From: Geomonas anaerohicana
Lineage (GTDB): Bacteria; Desulfobacterota; Desulfuromonadia; Geobacterales; Geobacteraceae
DNA: 64,000 bases
NCBI RefSeq assembly: GCF_016458305.1
Contig: NZ_JAEMHL010000002.1
Span: 434,001-498,000, forward strand
Direction: 5' to 3'
The position numbers were made by a program, and so were the translations under genes. This document shows positions 42,139 through 51,496 of this stretch, piece after piece; position 1 is the stretch's first letter, and each line of letters begins with the position of its first letter. Below the pieces are notes generated by a model, which worked only from the letters and a program-made list of their open reading frames with translations, searched no databases and was not told the DNA's origin.

Positions 42139-45100
42139 TTAGGGGTACTGGCGCCAGTATTCCAACCCGGAGTACGATTCCTGGAAGCCGAAGCGCCTGA
42201 GTGCCTCGGCGTACTCTGATTCCTTGGCGGGATCGCCGTTGATACGTTCGACGGTGATGCGTTTCAACGGGTTGAAGTCGCGGCTGACCAGGGTCCTGAA
42301 TAAGGCAAGGTAGCTCTCCAACCGTGAGTCGTCCGCCCCGGTTCTGAACTCCAGTTCCTTGCCGTAACGTCGTGAGATGAGGACCAGGTGCGACCCGTGG
42401 TAGACCAGGTGGGTCGACGGGATGCGGGAAGGGAGCGCCTCGCGCAGGCCTTCCAGGCCGCTGCCGCACAGGGAGGCGGGGTCGGCGGCATTGACCCAGA
42501 AGATCTCATCCTGGAGCAGGCCACGCTCCAGCAATCGGTACGCCTCCTGCGAGACGAACTGCAGCCCGGGAATACCGTCGAAGAAGTTGCCGGAGATGAG
42601 TTCGCCGGACATCTCCATGATGCGCAGCGTCCTGAACAGGCGGCTCCACTGCAGGGCGGGGAGTTCCCGCGTCAAAAGCTCCCTGAACAGGATGCCGTAG
42701 CGCTCCAGCAGCACCCGCACGCGATCCTTGGTTCTTTCCTCCTTTTCCAACACATCTATTTCCGTTTGCGGTTCGGGGAGCACGAACCAGTTGCCCGGAC
42801 CTTCCTGGGCGCGGTTCCAGCGACTACCGGGGAGCCGTCGCGGATGCCGTCCGTGCACTGGATGCCGGTGCCCCGCATCCCCCTGCGGCAACTCGAAACG
42901 GTTCAGGATTCCCTTGCGCACGGCGGCGAAGGAATCGTTGCTCACCGCTCCCTTCCAGGCTGCCTGCCAAAGTTCCGTCGTTGCCGTTGCCGCCGTGACT
43001 CCCGCTATGGAGCAGATCGCGCTCAGGTTGTAGTGACCCCGGTCATCCGGAATAAGTGCCGGGTGCTCCGGTTCCGTTGCCCCGGTCCCGCTGTCATCCT
43101 GCTCTTGAAACAGGTCGAGGTCTTCCGGGAAAGCAAAGGAGAGCCGTCTGGGGCCGCAGCCGAACCAAAGCAGGTCACTGCTCTGCATCAGGCTGTCCAG
43201 CCATGCGCCAAGATAGGGAGCCAGGCGGGCGGGAAGGACGTCCTCCTCCCAGAGTCCCACCGGAAGAGGTGCGCCGAGCAGTTGCTCGAGCCGGTCCCGC
43301 AGGTCGTCGGGGGTGCTCCCCTGTTGCACGATCCCCTGGAACTGCGCCAGGAACAGCGGGAGCTGGGCGAGGTCCAGCGCCTCGAAGGCGGGTCTTCTCG
43401 ACCTGCGCAGCATCCGTAGCAGCGCCTCCAGGTTCACCGCATCGCATACCTGCGGCTCTTCCCCCCCCCCGGTGAACCGGTCCACCAGCACGCTGCCAGT
43501 TTCCTCCAGGCTTTGCAGCGCGTCGCGCAGCAGGCCCTCTTCAAGCCCCAGGGTACGCTGCAGCACGGCCAACTCCATGGGGCCGTAGTAGCCAAGCCAC
43601 CGCCCGACAATTCTCGCCGCGCCGGGTTCTTCTTCGTCCCCAATCTCCGCCGCAGCCGTCGTGCGTTGCCACAGCCTGTCGAGCGACTGCTGCAGCAGGC
43701 CGGATAAATCCGGAACGGCAATCAGCGGCGCGATGGTTATTTCGTCCCTGCTGCACCCGAGCCCTTCAGCAACTTCCGGGATCATCTCCAGCGCCGAGAC
43801 CATTGGGGCCTCCGCACCGGGGAATTCCACAAGGACCAGCCGCTGCGCGACCTGCAGCAGCGACTCCTCTTCGCCCGGGCCGCCATCACGGGCTACCGAC
43901 CGCAACAGATCCGGCCATTCCCGGAGTGGAACCAGCAATCTTTCCTTGACCCAGTCGATCAACTCACGTGCCGAGTCCGGGGCGTATCCCGGCGCCAGCC
44001 GCTGCCGTTTCTCCTGGAACTGGCGCACCAGTTCGGGGGGAAGATGCGGGCGCAGGTGCGGTGAGAGTGCGAGTTCCTTCAAGAAATCGCTGCCGATGGC
44101 CGACTTCCGGCCGCCCCCCAAGGTTTCGTCCTCGTACACGTACTTGTTGGTCTGCTGCCAGATCAGCCCCTTGGCAAAGGGAGACGCTTGCTTGGTGTGC
44201 ACCCGGCTGACCTCGATGGTGCCGTCCTGGATCTCCTCCAATACCCGCCTCAGGTTGGCCAAGTCGAAATCGTCCTTGAGGGCGGAGCGCCAGGTTTCCA
44301 GCAGCACCGGGAAGTCACGGTAGCGCAGCACCGAGGCAAGGAGCTTCTTGGAGCGGAGCCGGTTCAGCCAAAGCGGCATCCTTCTTTTGAAATTGCTCCG
44401 GGACAGGAGCAGCGCCCGCCCGGCATTCTCGCGGAACCGGGCGCCGAAGTAGCCGGTCCCTTCCAGCGATTCCCTGAGCAGGGATTCGATGTTATCCGGT
44501 GTGACCAACTCGAGGATTTCGTCCAGTTGCTCCATTTCGTGGGGGAGCAGCAGCGCGATGCCGTCGTTGTTGTAGAAGGCTTGCAGCGGGTAGCCGTAGC
44601 GCCGCTCCCAGGCGGCGACCAGCGCGAAGGTGAACGGGCGGTTGACGGTGTTGCCCCACAGGGTGTGCAGGATGATCTGCTCCGTTTCGGCCCCGCCGAC
44701 CGGGTCGCGGAAGTGCTCCACCAACAGGTGGTGGCGGTGGGGCAGGGGAGCGCCCGTCGCTTCCCTTTGCAGTTCGAGATAACTCTCCAGTGCCTTGGCT
44801 GCACCCTCATCCATGAAGTGGCGCCGCATCAGCTCTTCGACCAGGTCCTGCCGGCCCAGCCGTTCATTGCAGGATTCCAGGAAGGAGGAGATCTTCTCGG
44901 AGTAGAAGATGTCGCGATCCAGTTCCTCTGCGCGCCAGAAGGGGATGATCTGCTGGGACTTGCGGGCCGGGACCACCAAAACCGTGCTGTGACTTATCTC
45001 GGTGATCTGCCAGACCTGTGCCCCGAGCGCAAAGGTGTCGCCGAGCCTTCTCTCCCAGACGAATTCCTCGTCCAGTTCGCCGATCTTGGCTCCGCTCTCC

Positions 45101-46629
45101 TTCAGGCGCAACTCGAAGTAGCCCCGCTCCGGTATGGTCCCTCCTTCCAGGTAGACCAGCATGGAGAGGGCTGGGCGGGTGACGATGGTCTCTTCCAGCC
45201 GATCCACCGTGACGCGGGGGCGCAGCTCCGGTACGTGCGAATCGGCGTACTTCCCCTCCAGCATCCCGACGACGAGATCGAACTGCTGTCGGGACAGGTT
45301 ACGGTATGGGTAGCTGCAGCGGAGGAAATCGTAGAGCTCGTCCAGGTGCCACAACTCGGGGAGTCCCATGGCGAGCATGATCTGGGCCAGCAGGTCCAGG
45401 GGGGCTTCGACCGGGTGCAGTTCCTCGATCTCCCCTTCGGCAATGGCGCGCGCGATGACGGCGGCGCAGACAAAGTCCATGCCGTAGGTGGGAAAGAGCA
45501 TACCGCTACTGACCTCGCCCACGCCGTGACCGGAACGGCCGATGCGCTGGATGGCGGAGGAGATGGAGCGCGGCGTCTGGATCAGGACCACGCTGTCCAG
45601 CTTGCCGATGTCGATGCCCAGTTCCAACGAGTTGGTGGCGACGATCGCCTTCAGTTCACCGCGTTTCAGGCGCTCCTCGACCGCGAGGCGGATCTCGCGG
45701 GACAGCGAGCCGTGGTGCGAGTAGGCAAGCTCCTCCCCGGAAAGCTCATTGATGAGCCGGGTCACCTTTTCCGTGGTCCTCCTGCTGTTGGCAAAGAAGA
45801 GTGTGGAACGGTGCCTGGTGATGATGTCGGTGAAGCGTTCCACCAGCGCGGGCCAGAATTCTTCATCCGCCCCGGAGAGCACGGCCGATGGGGCGCTGAT
45901 CTCCAACTCGAAACGCTTCTCCTGCTCGCCGCGGACCAGCGAGATCGGGCGCGGCTGGTGGCGCTGGCCGACCAGGCGCAGGCCTGCCACGAAGTCGGCG
46001 ATTGTTTCCAGCGGGCGCACCGTGGCCGACAGTGCGATGCGCTGGAACTCGCCGCTTAACAGCGTGAGCCTTTCCACGGCGGTGATCAGGTGGGTGCCGC
46101 GCTTGTCGCCGGCGACGGCATGGATCTCATCCAGGATTACGGTGGCCACGCCGGTGAGGGTGGCCCTGCTCCCCTTGGAGGTGACCAGGATGTTGAGGCT
46201 CTCCGGTGTGGTGATAAGGATCTCAGGGGGGTGACGCAGCATCCTGCGCCGTTCGTCGCCCGGGGTGTCACCGCTCCGGGTCTGGACGGCGATGGCGGGG
46301 AACTTCTCCCCGCGGACCGCGAAAAACTCGCGCAGCTGGTTTAGCGGGGCGAGCAGGTTACGGCGCACATCGTTGTTGAGCGCCTTGAGGGGCGAGACGT
46401 AGAGCACCTTCGTTTCGCCGCGGGGCCAGGCGCCGGTGACCAGTTGGTTGATGGCCCACAAAAAGGCGGCCAGGGTCTTGCCGCTGCCGGTCGGCGCGGT
46501 GACCAGGACGTGGCGCTGTCGACTGATCTCATCCCAGGCACGCAACTGGACGTCTGTGGGATCACCCACGTTCTCGATGAACCATTGCTGGATCAGCGGG
46601 TGGAAATGTCTCAATGCGGATGGCGGCAT
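42139..46629 (-). CDS. lhr: Lhr-type large DEAD/DEAH superfamily 2 helicase
   Basis: 1496 residues, the usual size of long Lhr proteins. The RecA-like core lies in about the first 450 residues: TAPTGSGKTLAAFLWAINQL (Walker A), VILDEIHAV (DEIH box), ALSATVRP (motif III), VATNSLELGIDIG and QRIGRSGH (motif VI). The Lhr-core winged helix and the long C-terminal domain follow. Lhr is a 3' to 5' ATP-dependent DNA/RNA:DNA helicase linked to DNA damage responses. It is a single gene facing the ModF-like gene. Confidence 0.93.
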   Translation of the reverse strand: MPPSALRHFHPLIQQWFIENVGDPTDVQLRAWDEISRQRHVLVTAPTGSGKTLAAFLWAINQLVTGAWPRGETKVLYVSPLKALNNDVRRNLLAPLNQLREFFAVRGEKFPAIAVQTRSGDTPGDERRRMLRHPPEILITTPESLNILVTSKGSRATLTGVATVILDEIHAVAGDKRGTHLITAVERLTLLSGEFQRIALSATVRPLETIADFVAGLRLVGQRHQPRPISLVRGEQEKRFELEISAPSAVLSGADEEFWPALVERFTDIITRHRSTLFFANSRRTTEKVTRLINELSGEELAYSHHGSLSREIRLAVEERLKRGELKAIVATNSLELGIDIGKLDSVVLIQTPRSISSAIQRIGRSGHGVGEVSSGMLFPTYGMDFVCAAVIARAIAEGEIEELHPVEAPLDLLAQIMLAMGLPELWHLDELYDFLRCSYPYRNLSRQQFDLVVGMLEGKYADSHVPELRPRVTVDRLEETIVTRPALSMLVYLEGGTIPERGYFELRLKESGAKIGELDEEFVWERRLGDTFALGAQVWQITEISHSTVLVVPARKSQQIIPFWRAEELDRDIFYSEKISSFLESCNERLGRQDLVEELMRRHFMDEGAAKALESYLELQREATGAPLPHRHHLLVEHFRDPVGGAETEQIILHTLWGNTVNRPFTFALVAAWERRYGYPLQAFYNNDGIALLLPHEMEQLDEILELVTPDNIESLLRESLEGTGYFGARFRENAGRALLLSRSNFKRRMPLWLNRLRSKKLLASVLRYRDFPVLLETWRSALKDDFDLANLRRVLEEIQDGTIEVSRVHTKQASPFAKGLIWQQTNKYVYEDETLGGGRKSAIGSDFLKELALSPHLRPHLPPELVRQFQEKRQRLAPGYAPDSARELIDWVKERLLVPLREWPDLLRSVARDGGPGEEESLLQVAQRLVLVEFPGAEAPMVSALEMIPEVAEGLGCSRDEITIAPLIAVPDLSGLLQQSLDRLWQRTTAAAEIGDEEEPGAARIVGRWLGYYGPMELAVLQRTLGLEEGLLRDALQSLEETGSVLVDRFTGGGEEPQVCDAVNLEALLRMLRRSRRPAFEALDLAQLPLFLAQFQGIVQQGSTPDDLRDRLEQLLGAPLPVGLWEEDVLPARLAPYLGAWLDSLMQSSDLLWFGCGPRRLSFAFPEDLDLFQEQDDSGTGATEPEHPALIPDDRGHYNLSAICSIAGVTAATATTELWQAAWKGAVSNDSFAAVRKGILNRFELPQGDAGHRHPVHGRHPRRLPGSRWNRAQEGPGNWFVLPEPQTEIDVLEKEERTKDRVRVLLERYGILFRELLTRELPALQWSRLFRTLRIMEMSGELISGNFFDGIPGLQFVSQEAYRLLERGLLQDEIFWVNAADPASLCGSGLEGLREALPSRIPSTHLVYHGSHLVLISRRYGKELEFRTGADDSRLESYLALFRTLVSRDFNPLKRITVERINGDPAKESEYAEALRRFGFQESYSGLEYWRQYP

Positions 46630-46706
46630 AGCTATGACTTTAGGCTACAAAGGGAGTTTGTTCAAGGCGGGGCGTTGCTGCAGATAAATGCGCAGCTGCT
46701 GAAAAG

Positions 46707-46742
46707 CGAAGCCCCCTTCCTCCAGCGTGGGGAAGGGGGCTC
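46707..46742 (-). terminator. Stem-loop after the 46772-47725 lipoprotein gene
   Basis: AGCCCCCTTCC (46710-46720), short loop, GGAAGGGGGCT (ending 46741). On the minus strand TTCGCTTTTC follows, so the T-run is only partial. Confidence 0.55.
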
Positions 46743-46771
46743 TATGAGGTGCGGCCGTGATGCTGTGCGGG

Positions 46772-47725
46772 CTACTCGGTACAGAGTTGCCACTCACTGC
46801 TCTCGTTGGTGAGGGCGGTGACTGTGGTGCCAGCCGAGCTGAAGGTGAGCCTGGCTTTCGTGCAATGTGCGCCTGCTGCCTGGAATACACCCGCGATAGG
46901 CACATCCGAGAATGAGCTTACCGATAACGGTGTCGGTGTTGTCACCTCTACGTATCCGTAGCTCGGATGAAAGTAGACCCCGGTGATGGCAAGCGTGTTT
47001 CTGGAGAAGGTATAGGTCCAGTCCTTGATCCAGTAGTTGGGGCTGGAGTTGACGCTCAGCGTGCAGGACATCCTGAGCGTCTCACTGGTGGCGGTGGCAC
47101 TGAAGGCGAAGGAGCCGTACATGGTGGCCGTTCCCTTGGCGGTGTTGGCGGAAAGCGGGGCAAAATCCATCGTGATGGAGTCGTAGCTGCCGGTGGCCGG
47201 GTTGTAAATGCCGGTCATGGTGACGCTCCCCGTGATGGTCGGGCCGTTGCTGAGGTTCTGGTACTTGTTGAAGGTCATGCTCCCGGTGAAGTTGCCGGTC
47301 GTCTCGTTGAGGTTCATGCTGACCGCTGCCGATCCGCCGACCGCACCGTAGACCGTGCTGCTGGCGGCCACGCCGGGAAGCGGGGCGGCCTGTTTCACGC
47401 GCGCCAAGGCTTGTGGGATGCTTCCTTGGACGGTGGCGGCGATCTCGGGGAGGGTGATCAGCTTACCGCCGGGACTGGCGTCGTTTTGCACCATGACGCC
47501 GATGACGTTGGCGGATGAGCCGATACTGCCGGCTGCCCAGGCATCGGTGGTGAAGGCGACGGCGTTACCGGTGGTGATGCTCGCCCTGGCGGTCTGGCCG
47601 GTGTACTTGGAGTGGTCTACCGGCTGGTCACCACCACCCCCACCGCCACCACAGGCGGCCACCAGGGCCAACAGCAGAGCGGTGCATACTGCCTTGGGCA
47701 AATTTTTCAACTCAATCATGTTCAT
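46772..47725 (-). CDS. Lipoprotein of unknown function
   Basis: 317 residues from the ATG at 47725 (GGAGGT just ahead on the minus strand); an ATG at 47719 is also possible. The signal peptide has lipobox VAAC followed by a seven-Gly run (ACGGGGGGGD), a flexible tether often seen in Geobacteraceae lipoproteins. The mature part is rich in Thr, Ser and Asn and predicted beta-stranded. Only two Cys are seen in the body apart from the tail (LRMSCTL, GAHCTKA, QLCTE). I recognise no family. Confidence 0.7.
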   Translation of the reverse strand: MNMIELKNLPKAVCTALLLALVAACGGGGGGGDQPVDHSKYTGQTARASITTGNAVAFTTDAWAAGSIGSSANVIGVMVQNDASPGGKLITLPEIAATVQGSIPQALARVKQAAPLPGVAASSTVYGAVGGSAAVSMNLNETTGNFTGSMTFNKYQNLSNGPTITGSVTMTGIYNPATGSYDSITMDFAPLSANTAKGTATMYGSFAFSATATSETLRMSCTLSVNSSPNYWIKDWTYTFSRNTLAITGVYFHPSYGYVEVTTPTPLSVSSFSDVPIAGVFQAAGAHCTKARLTFSSAGTTVTALTNESSEWQLCTE

Positions 47726-47737
47726 AGCCACCTCCAC

Positions 47738-48093
47738 GTACAGCTGGTTGTGCCTCTGCCGCAGCGGCCGAGGTCGTTGTCACGGTTGTGGTGATGAGGG
47801 CCTTTGGGCATTTGAATTATATCCATCTAATGTTTTGGGTGATTGTGACCGGCGTCACCGTTAGTGCAGTTACCCGCAGCGTGCGGTGACGGACGGGGAA
47901 CGGGGGTGAGGGAGAAACTGTTGCGATGCCGGTGCCTTATTCTCTCAAGTTCGCAGGCGAGGAGCCGACAGGAATAGGGGATGACACTCGGGCAGGAAAA
48001 GATATTTACATGGTCTTGTCTTAATGGTAATGGTGCCTCCTGTTGGAGCTGTGTGAATAGATTGTCGCAGCGATGAAACCGGAGGAGGTCAGC
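47738..48093. other. Divergent intergenic region
   Basis: 356 bases between two divergent lipoprotein genes. I see no gene and no convincing promoter. The palindrome TGACCGGCGTCACCG (about 47848-47862) and the AT-rich patch TTTGAATTATATCC (about 47811-47824) may mark regulatory sites, but the evidence is weak. Confidence 0.3.
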
Positions 48094-48309
48094 ATGAAGA
48101 GAGTGGTACTGGGTGCGCTGCTTGTGGCAGCACTTTGTGGTTGCGCCGGGGACAAGGGGAAGGAGCTCTTCGACACGGCACAATTCGAAGAGAAGCAGAA
48201 CAACAGGGAGCATGCGAAACAGCTGTACCAGGAAATCGTGGCCAAGTATCCGGACAGCCCGGTGGCGAAACAGGCGCAGGAGAGGCTGGCCGCGCTGGGG
48301 GGCAAATAG
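48094..48309 (+). CDS. Small TPR-like lipoprotein
   Basis: 71 residues from the ATG at 48094, behind GGAGGAGG. The signal peptide MKRVVLGALLVAALCGC ends in a lipobox (LCGC). The mature 54 residues make a helix pair (LFDTAQFEEKQNNREHAKQ, LYQEIVAKYPDSPVAKQ) like one TPR of the YfiO/BamD or TolA-system type. It lies 10 bases ahead of the MBL-fold gene, so the two may be co-transcribed. Role unknown. Confidence 0.7.
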   Translation: MKRVVLGALLVAALCGCAGDKGKELFDTAQFEEKQNNREHAKQLYQEIVAKYPDSPVAKQAQERLAALGGK

Positions 48310-48319
48310 AGGAGAGACC

Positions 48320-49078
48320 GTGAAGTTACGCGTACTAGGTTGTTCCGGTGCCGAGTTTCCCGGGCATAGCCCATCGGGGTTCCTGATCGACGGCTGCCTG
48401 CTGCTGGACGCCGGCACGGTGGGGGCCGCGCTCGACCAGGAGGAGCAGCGCAGTATCGAGCACATCCTGGTAACTCATTGCCACATGGACCACGTCCGCG
48501 GCATACCCTTCCTTGCCGACAATATCGTGGTATCGGGCTCATCTCAGAAGGTGCAGGTGCTCGGCAGCGCCGAAGTTATCGCCGCCATCGGCACCCATGT
48601 CATGAACGGGCTGATCTGGCCCGATTTCACCAGGATTCCGACGCCGCAGGAGCCGGTACTGCGTTACCGGGAAGTCCCGGTGGAACAGGAGTTTCAGGTG
48701 GGCGACTATGCGGTGCTCGCGTGCCGGGTCAATCATCCGGTTCCGGCGCTGGGCTACCGCGTCACCCGGGACGGCATCTCGCTGCTGTACACCGGGGACA
48801 CCGGACCGACGGAGCGCATCTGGGAGTTGGCCGGCGAGTTGGCCGCGCTGGTGGTGGAGGTTTCCTTCCCGAGTGCCATGGAGGAAATCGCCCTGTTGAC
48901 CGGTCATCTCACCCCGGCCCTGCTGGCCAAAGAACTGGCCAAGCTTGCGCGCCCTCCGCGCCGGGTCCTGATCACCCACCTGAAGCCGCAGTACCAGGAG
49001 ATTATCAGCAGCGAACTAGAGTCACTTGCTATCCCGGGACTGGAACTGTTGCAGGATGGCACCACCTACCAACTGTGA
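48320..49078 (+). CDS. MBL-fold hydrolase, class II cyclic nucleotide phosphodiesterase-like
   Basis: 252 residues from a GTG behind GGAGAG. The metallo-beta-lactamase motif is HCHMDHVRG. Further ligands fit the His in CRVNHPVPA, the Asp in LLYTGDTGPT, and ITHLKP. The late segment EVSFPSAMEEIALLTGHLTP resembles class II cAMP phosphodiesterases (CpdP-like). It may break down cAMP, cGMP or a related molecule. There is no signal peptide, so it is cytoplasmic. Other MBL hydrolases remain possible. Confidence 0.78.
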   Translation: MKLRVLGCSGAEFPGHSPSGFLIDGCLLLDAGTVGAALDQEEQRSIEHILVTHCHMDHVRGIPFLADNIVVSGSSQKVQVLGSAEVIAAIGTHVMNGLIWPDFTRIPTPQEPVLRYREVPVEQEFQVGDYAVLACRVNHPVPALGYRVTRDGISLLYTGDTGPTERIWELAGELAALVVEVSFPSAMEEIALLTGHLTPALLAKELAKLARPPRRVLITHLKPQYQEIISSELESLAIPGLELLQDGTTYQL

Positions 49079-49091
49079 TGCGCTGGCTGGG

Positions 49092-50267
49092 TCAGTCGGT
49101 CCGGAGGAACTGCCCCGGCGCCAGGCTGGTGGCTAGCATGACCATGTTGATGTCCCCGTGGGACCTCCAGTGCTCCGTCCTCTTTCTCATTTCCTCGATC
49201 CAGAACTCTTCGATCCTTCCCGACAGTTTGTGAAACCACAGCATCTCTTCGAGCCGGGGCTGCAGCCACTCTGCCAGTTCGCCCCCGCGCACGTCCGGAT
49301 ATTCCTCAAAGAGCCGCAAAAGCCGCGCCGCTCCTTTCAGCCCGATGGAGAGACCGAGCTCGCGAAACGCCAGCCGGTATTTGGCCGGCTGATCCAAAAA
49401 GCCGCTGCCCGTATCTTCCAGTGACGAAATGGCGTCGTGCACCATGCGCTGGAACAGGGCGAGGTCCTGGAATGCCTCGTTGACGATTAGTTGGCCGGTC
49501 CGGCAGGCATCGACCAGGATGCCGCCGATGCCGAGGCTGTCGCTGGTGCTGAAGTCCCTGCCGCGGCACATCTGCGTCAACTCCCCGATCTCCTGCTCCA
49601 GGTCGGGCAGTTCCTGGTCGGGAAAATGTCGCGCAGCGCAGAGCATCTCGCAGCAGGTGACCAGGCCGTCCAGCGGGTCGTGCTGACCGACCGAGGGGAC
49701 CAGGGAGCGCCGGAGGTCGCCGCTCATCTTCCAATGCAGTCCCAACTCCCCGTCCGGGCCGCTGAAGCGGAAGGCCCGGTGTGCCGTCTGCGCCAGTTCC
49801 ATCCCCCAACGCAGGTAGCAGGCGTCCCCGGTGACCCGGCTGGTGCGGGTCAACGCCCGCATCCACTTGGTCAGGTAGTGGAAGTATTGACCATCCCGCT
49901 CCCATTCCAGGCGCTCGTCCATCGGCTCGTCGGGTGCGCGCTCTTCCATCTTCTTGCCGATGCGCAGCCCGCCACGGGTGGGATGGCGTTCCCCTTCCTC
50001 TGCGCCGAGACCGCTGAGCCACCCGCTTTTCGCGGAGTCCGGCCGGTGCCGCCCCAGGGTCTGATGCACCTGGTCCACCAGACGCAGCGCCAGCAACAGC
50101 CACTGCTCATCCTGGGTACGGTGGTACAGCTCCAGAAAATTGCACACCGCGAAGGCGTCGGTCCAGAGGTAGCGGCGCTGCGGCTTCTCCTCCCTGGATA
50201 CCCCGGTCAGCGCGGCGAAATCCAGCATGATCTCTCCCGCCAAAGTGACATTTTCTTCTCTGTGCAT
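49092..50267 (-). CDS. Uncharacterised alpha-helical protein divergent from egtD
   Basis: 391 residues from the ATG at 50267 (GGGAG ahead). It has no signal peptide or membrane segment. It is rich in Trp, His, Arg and Glu, with repeated helix pairs (RRYLWTDAFAVCNFLELYHR, WLLLALRLVDQVHQTLGRH, YFHYLTKWMRALTRTSR, YLRWGMELAQTAHRAFRF). The pattern looks like a six-hairpin (alpha/alpha) toroid such as those of some glycan-acting enzymes. I cannot name a family. It shares the divergent promoter region of the egtD operon. Confidence 0.7.
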   Translation of the reverse strand: MHREENVTLAGEIMLDFAALTGVSREEKPQRRYLWTDAFAVCNFLELYHRTQDEQWLLLALRLVDQVHQTLGRHRPDSAKSGWLSGLGAEEGERHPTRGGLRIGKKMEERAPDEPMDERLEWERDGQYFHYLTKWMRALTRTSRVTGDACYLRWGMELAQTAHRAFRFSGPDGELGLHWKMSGDLRRSLVPSVGQHDPLDGLVTCCEMLCAARHFPDQELPDLEQEIGELTQMCRGRDFSTSDSLGIGGILVDACRTGQLIVNEAFQDLALFQRMVHDAISSLEDTGSGFLDQPAKYRLAFRELGLSIGLKGAARLLRLFEEYPDVRGGELAEWLQPRLEEMLWFHKLSGRIEEFWIEEMRKRTEHWRSHGDINMVMLATSLAPGQFLRTD

Positions 50268-50352
50268 GTCGGCTCCCTTGATCAATCGGCGCTCCCGGTT
50301 ACATAGCGGTTGTCGGGCCCAGTTGCAAAAGCCCTTGGTCGTCAGCTGTTCA

Positions 50353-50382
50353 TTGACGCAGAAGATTAGTTATTTATAATCT
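50353..50382 (+). promoter_or_regulatory. Strong sigma-70 promoter of egtD with overlapping inverted repeat
   Basis: TTGACG (50353-50358), 16-base spacer, TATAAT (50375-50380). AGATTA (50363-50368) and TAATCT (50377-50382) form an inverted repeat over the -10 region, a candidate operator. The egtD start is 43 bases from the -10. Confidence 0.65.
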
Positions 50383-50422
50383 TTTGATCTTTTTGCAAGT
50401 GGCAATGAGCCAGGAGGGAACC

Positions 50423-51496
50423 ATGGATGCATTTTTTGCCTCGCCCGAGCCGCATCTGTGCCGAAATTTGCGCGATGCCTGCCTGAAGCGCACCCCCGCC
50501 ATCGTACAGTCTCAGCCAAATCTTGATCCGCTCATTGATTTCGCGCGCTCCTGCGTGCGCGGGTTCTACGCCGATCCCCGCAGCATGGAAAGCCGTTTTC
50601 TCTACGACGAAGAAGGGAGCGCGCTGTTCGAAGAGATCACCCGGCAGCCTGAATACTACCTAACCCGCACCGAAGCCGCGATCCTGGCCGCGCATGCCGC
50701 CGAGATCCGGGAGTTGACCGGACCGACGCGGATCCTGGAATTGGGATCGGGAAGTGCCCAGAAGACGGATCACCTGTTGAGGGCCTGGCTGGAGCAGGGC
50801 GGACCCACCCGCTACTACCCCGTTGACGTCAGCGCCGCGGCGCTTTCCTCCGCCTGCGCCGGTATCAGGTCCAGGTTTCCGACGGTGGAGGTGGTGGGCG
50901 TTCAGTGCCAGTACCGCGAGGCTTTCCCCGTGCTGGCGCAGCTCTCCCCGGTGCTGGTTGCCTTTCTGGGGAGCAGCATCGGCAACTTCACCCCGCAGGA
51001 GACGCTTGCCTTCGTCCGCGCCCTGGCCGCGGCGCTGCGCCCGGGGGACTTTTTCTTGCTCGGGTTGGACCTGGTCAAGGAGCGCTCAATCCTGGAGGGC
51101 GCTTACAACGACCAGGCCGGGGTCAGCGCGCGTTTCACCCGTAATCTCTTCGCCCGGATGAACAGGGAACTTGGCGCCGGCATCGATCTGGACGCCATCG
51201 AGCACGCGGCCTGGTATCGCCAGGACCAGGAACTGGTCGAGATCTCGGCACGCTTTACGCGGGAGCAGACGTTCCGGCTGACGCCGCCGGGACGGGTGAT
51301 CACCATTGGGCAGGGGGAGTTGGTGCGCACCGAGATCAGCCGGAAGTTTCGACTGGAACGGGTGATGCCGGAACTGGAGGGATGCGGCTTTGCCGCCGAA
51401 CGGGTCTTTACCGACGACCAGGGCTGGTTCGCACTGCTCTTGTTGCGCCGCCGGCCGCTATACTCGCCGCGTCGGGGCTGGAGGAGGTCGTTGTGA
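50423..51496 (+). CDS. egtD: L-histidine N-alpha-methyltransferase (hercynine synthase)
   Basis: 357 residues from the ATG at 50423 with AGGAGGG four bases ahead. EgtD adds three methyl groups from SAM to the histidine amino group, giving hercynine (trimethylhistidine). The SAM fold is shown by RILELGSGSAQKTDHLLRA. FLGSSIGNFTPQETLAFVRA and LGLDLVKERSILEGAYND are strongly EgtD-like. The YDEEGSALFEEITRQPEYY segment near residue 55 is the family start. The stop overlaps the next start (GTGA). No egtB, egtC or egtE is present; the following fused gene probably adds the sulfur instead. Confidence 0.93.
   Translation: MDAFFASPEPHLCRNLRDACLKRTPAIVQSQPNLDPLIDFARSCVRGFYADPRSMESRFLYDEEGSALFEEITRQPEYYLTRTEAAILAAHAAEIRELTGPTRILELGSGSAQKTDHLLRAWLEQGGPTRYYPVDVSAAALSSACAGIRSRFPTVEVVGVQCQYREAFPVLAQLSPVLVAFLGSSIGNFTPQETLAFVRALAAALRPGDFFLLGLDLVKERSILEGAYNDQAGVSARFTRNLFARMNRELGAGIDLDAIEHAAWYRQDQELVEISARFTREQTFRLTPPGRVITIGQGELVRTEISRKFRLERVMPELEGCGFAAERVFTDDQGWFALLLLRRRPLYSPRRGWRRSL

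Noticed and set aside
42138-46629. Frameshift in the lhr C-terminal region (His/Arg-rich stretch around 42820-42890)
   Set aside because: The segment is odd in composition, but the frame continues into a recognisable Lhr C-terminal domain, so I treat it as a variable loop.
51382-51492. Upstream extension of the Mo-desulfurase fusion inside egtD
   Set aside because: The frame is open, but the GTG at 51493 has an ideal ribosome site and overlaps the egtD stop, and the extension has no domain.
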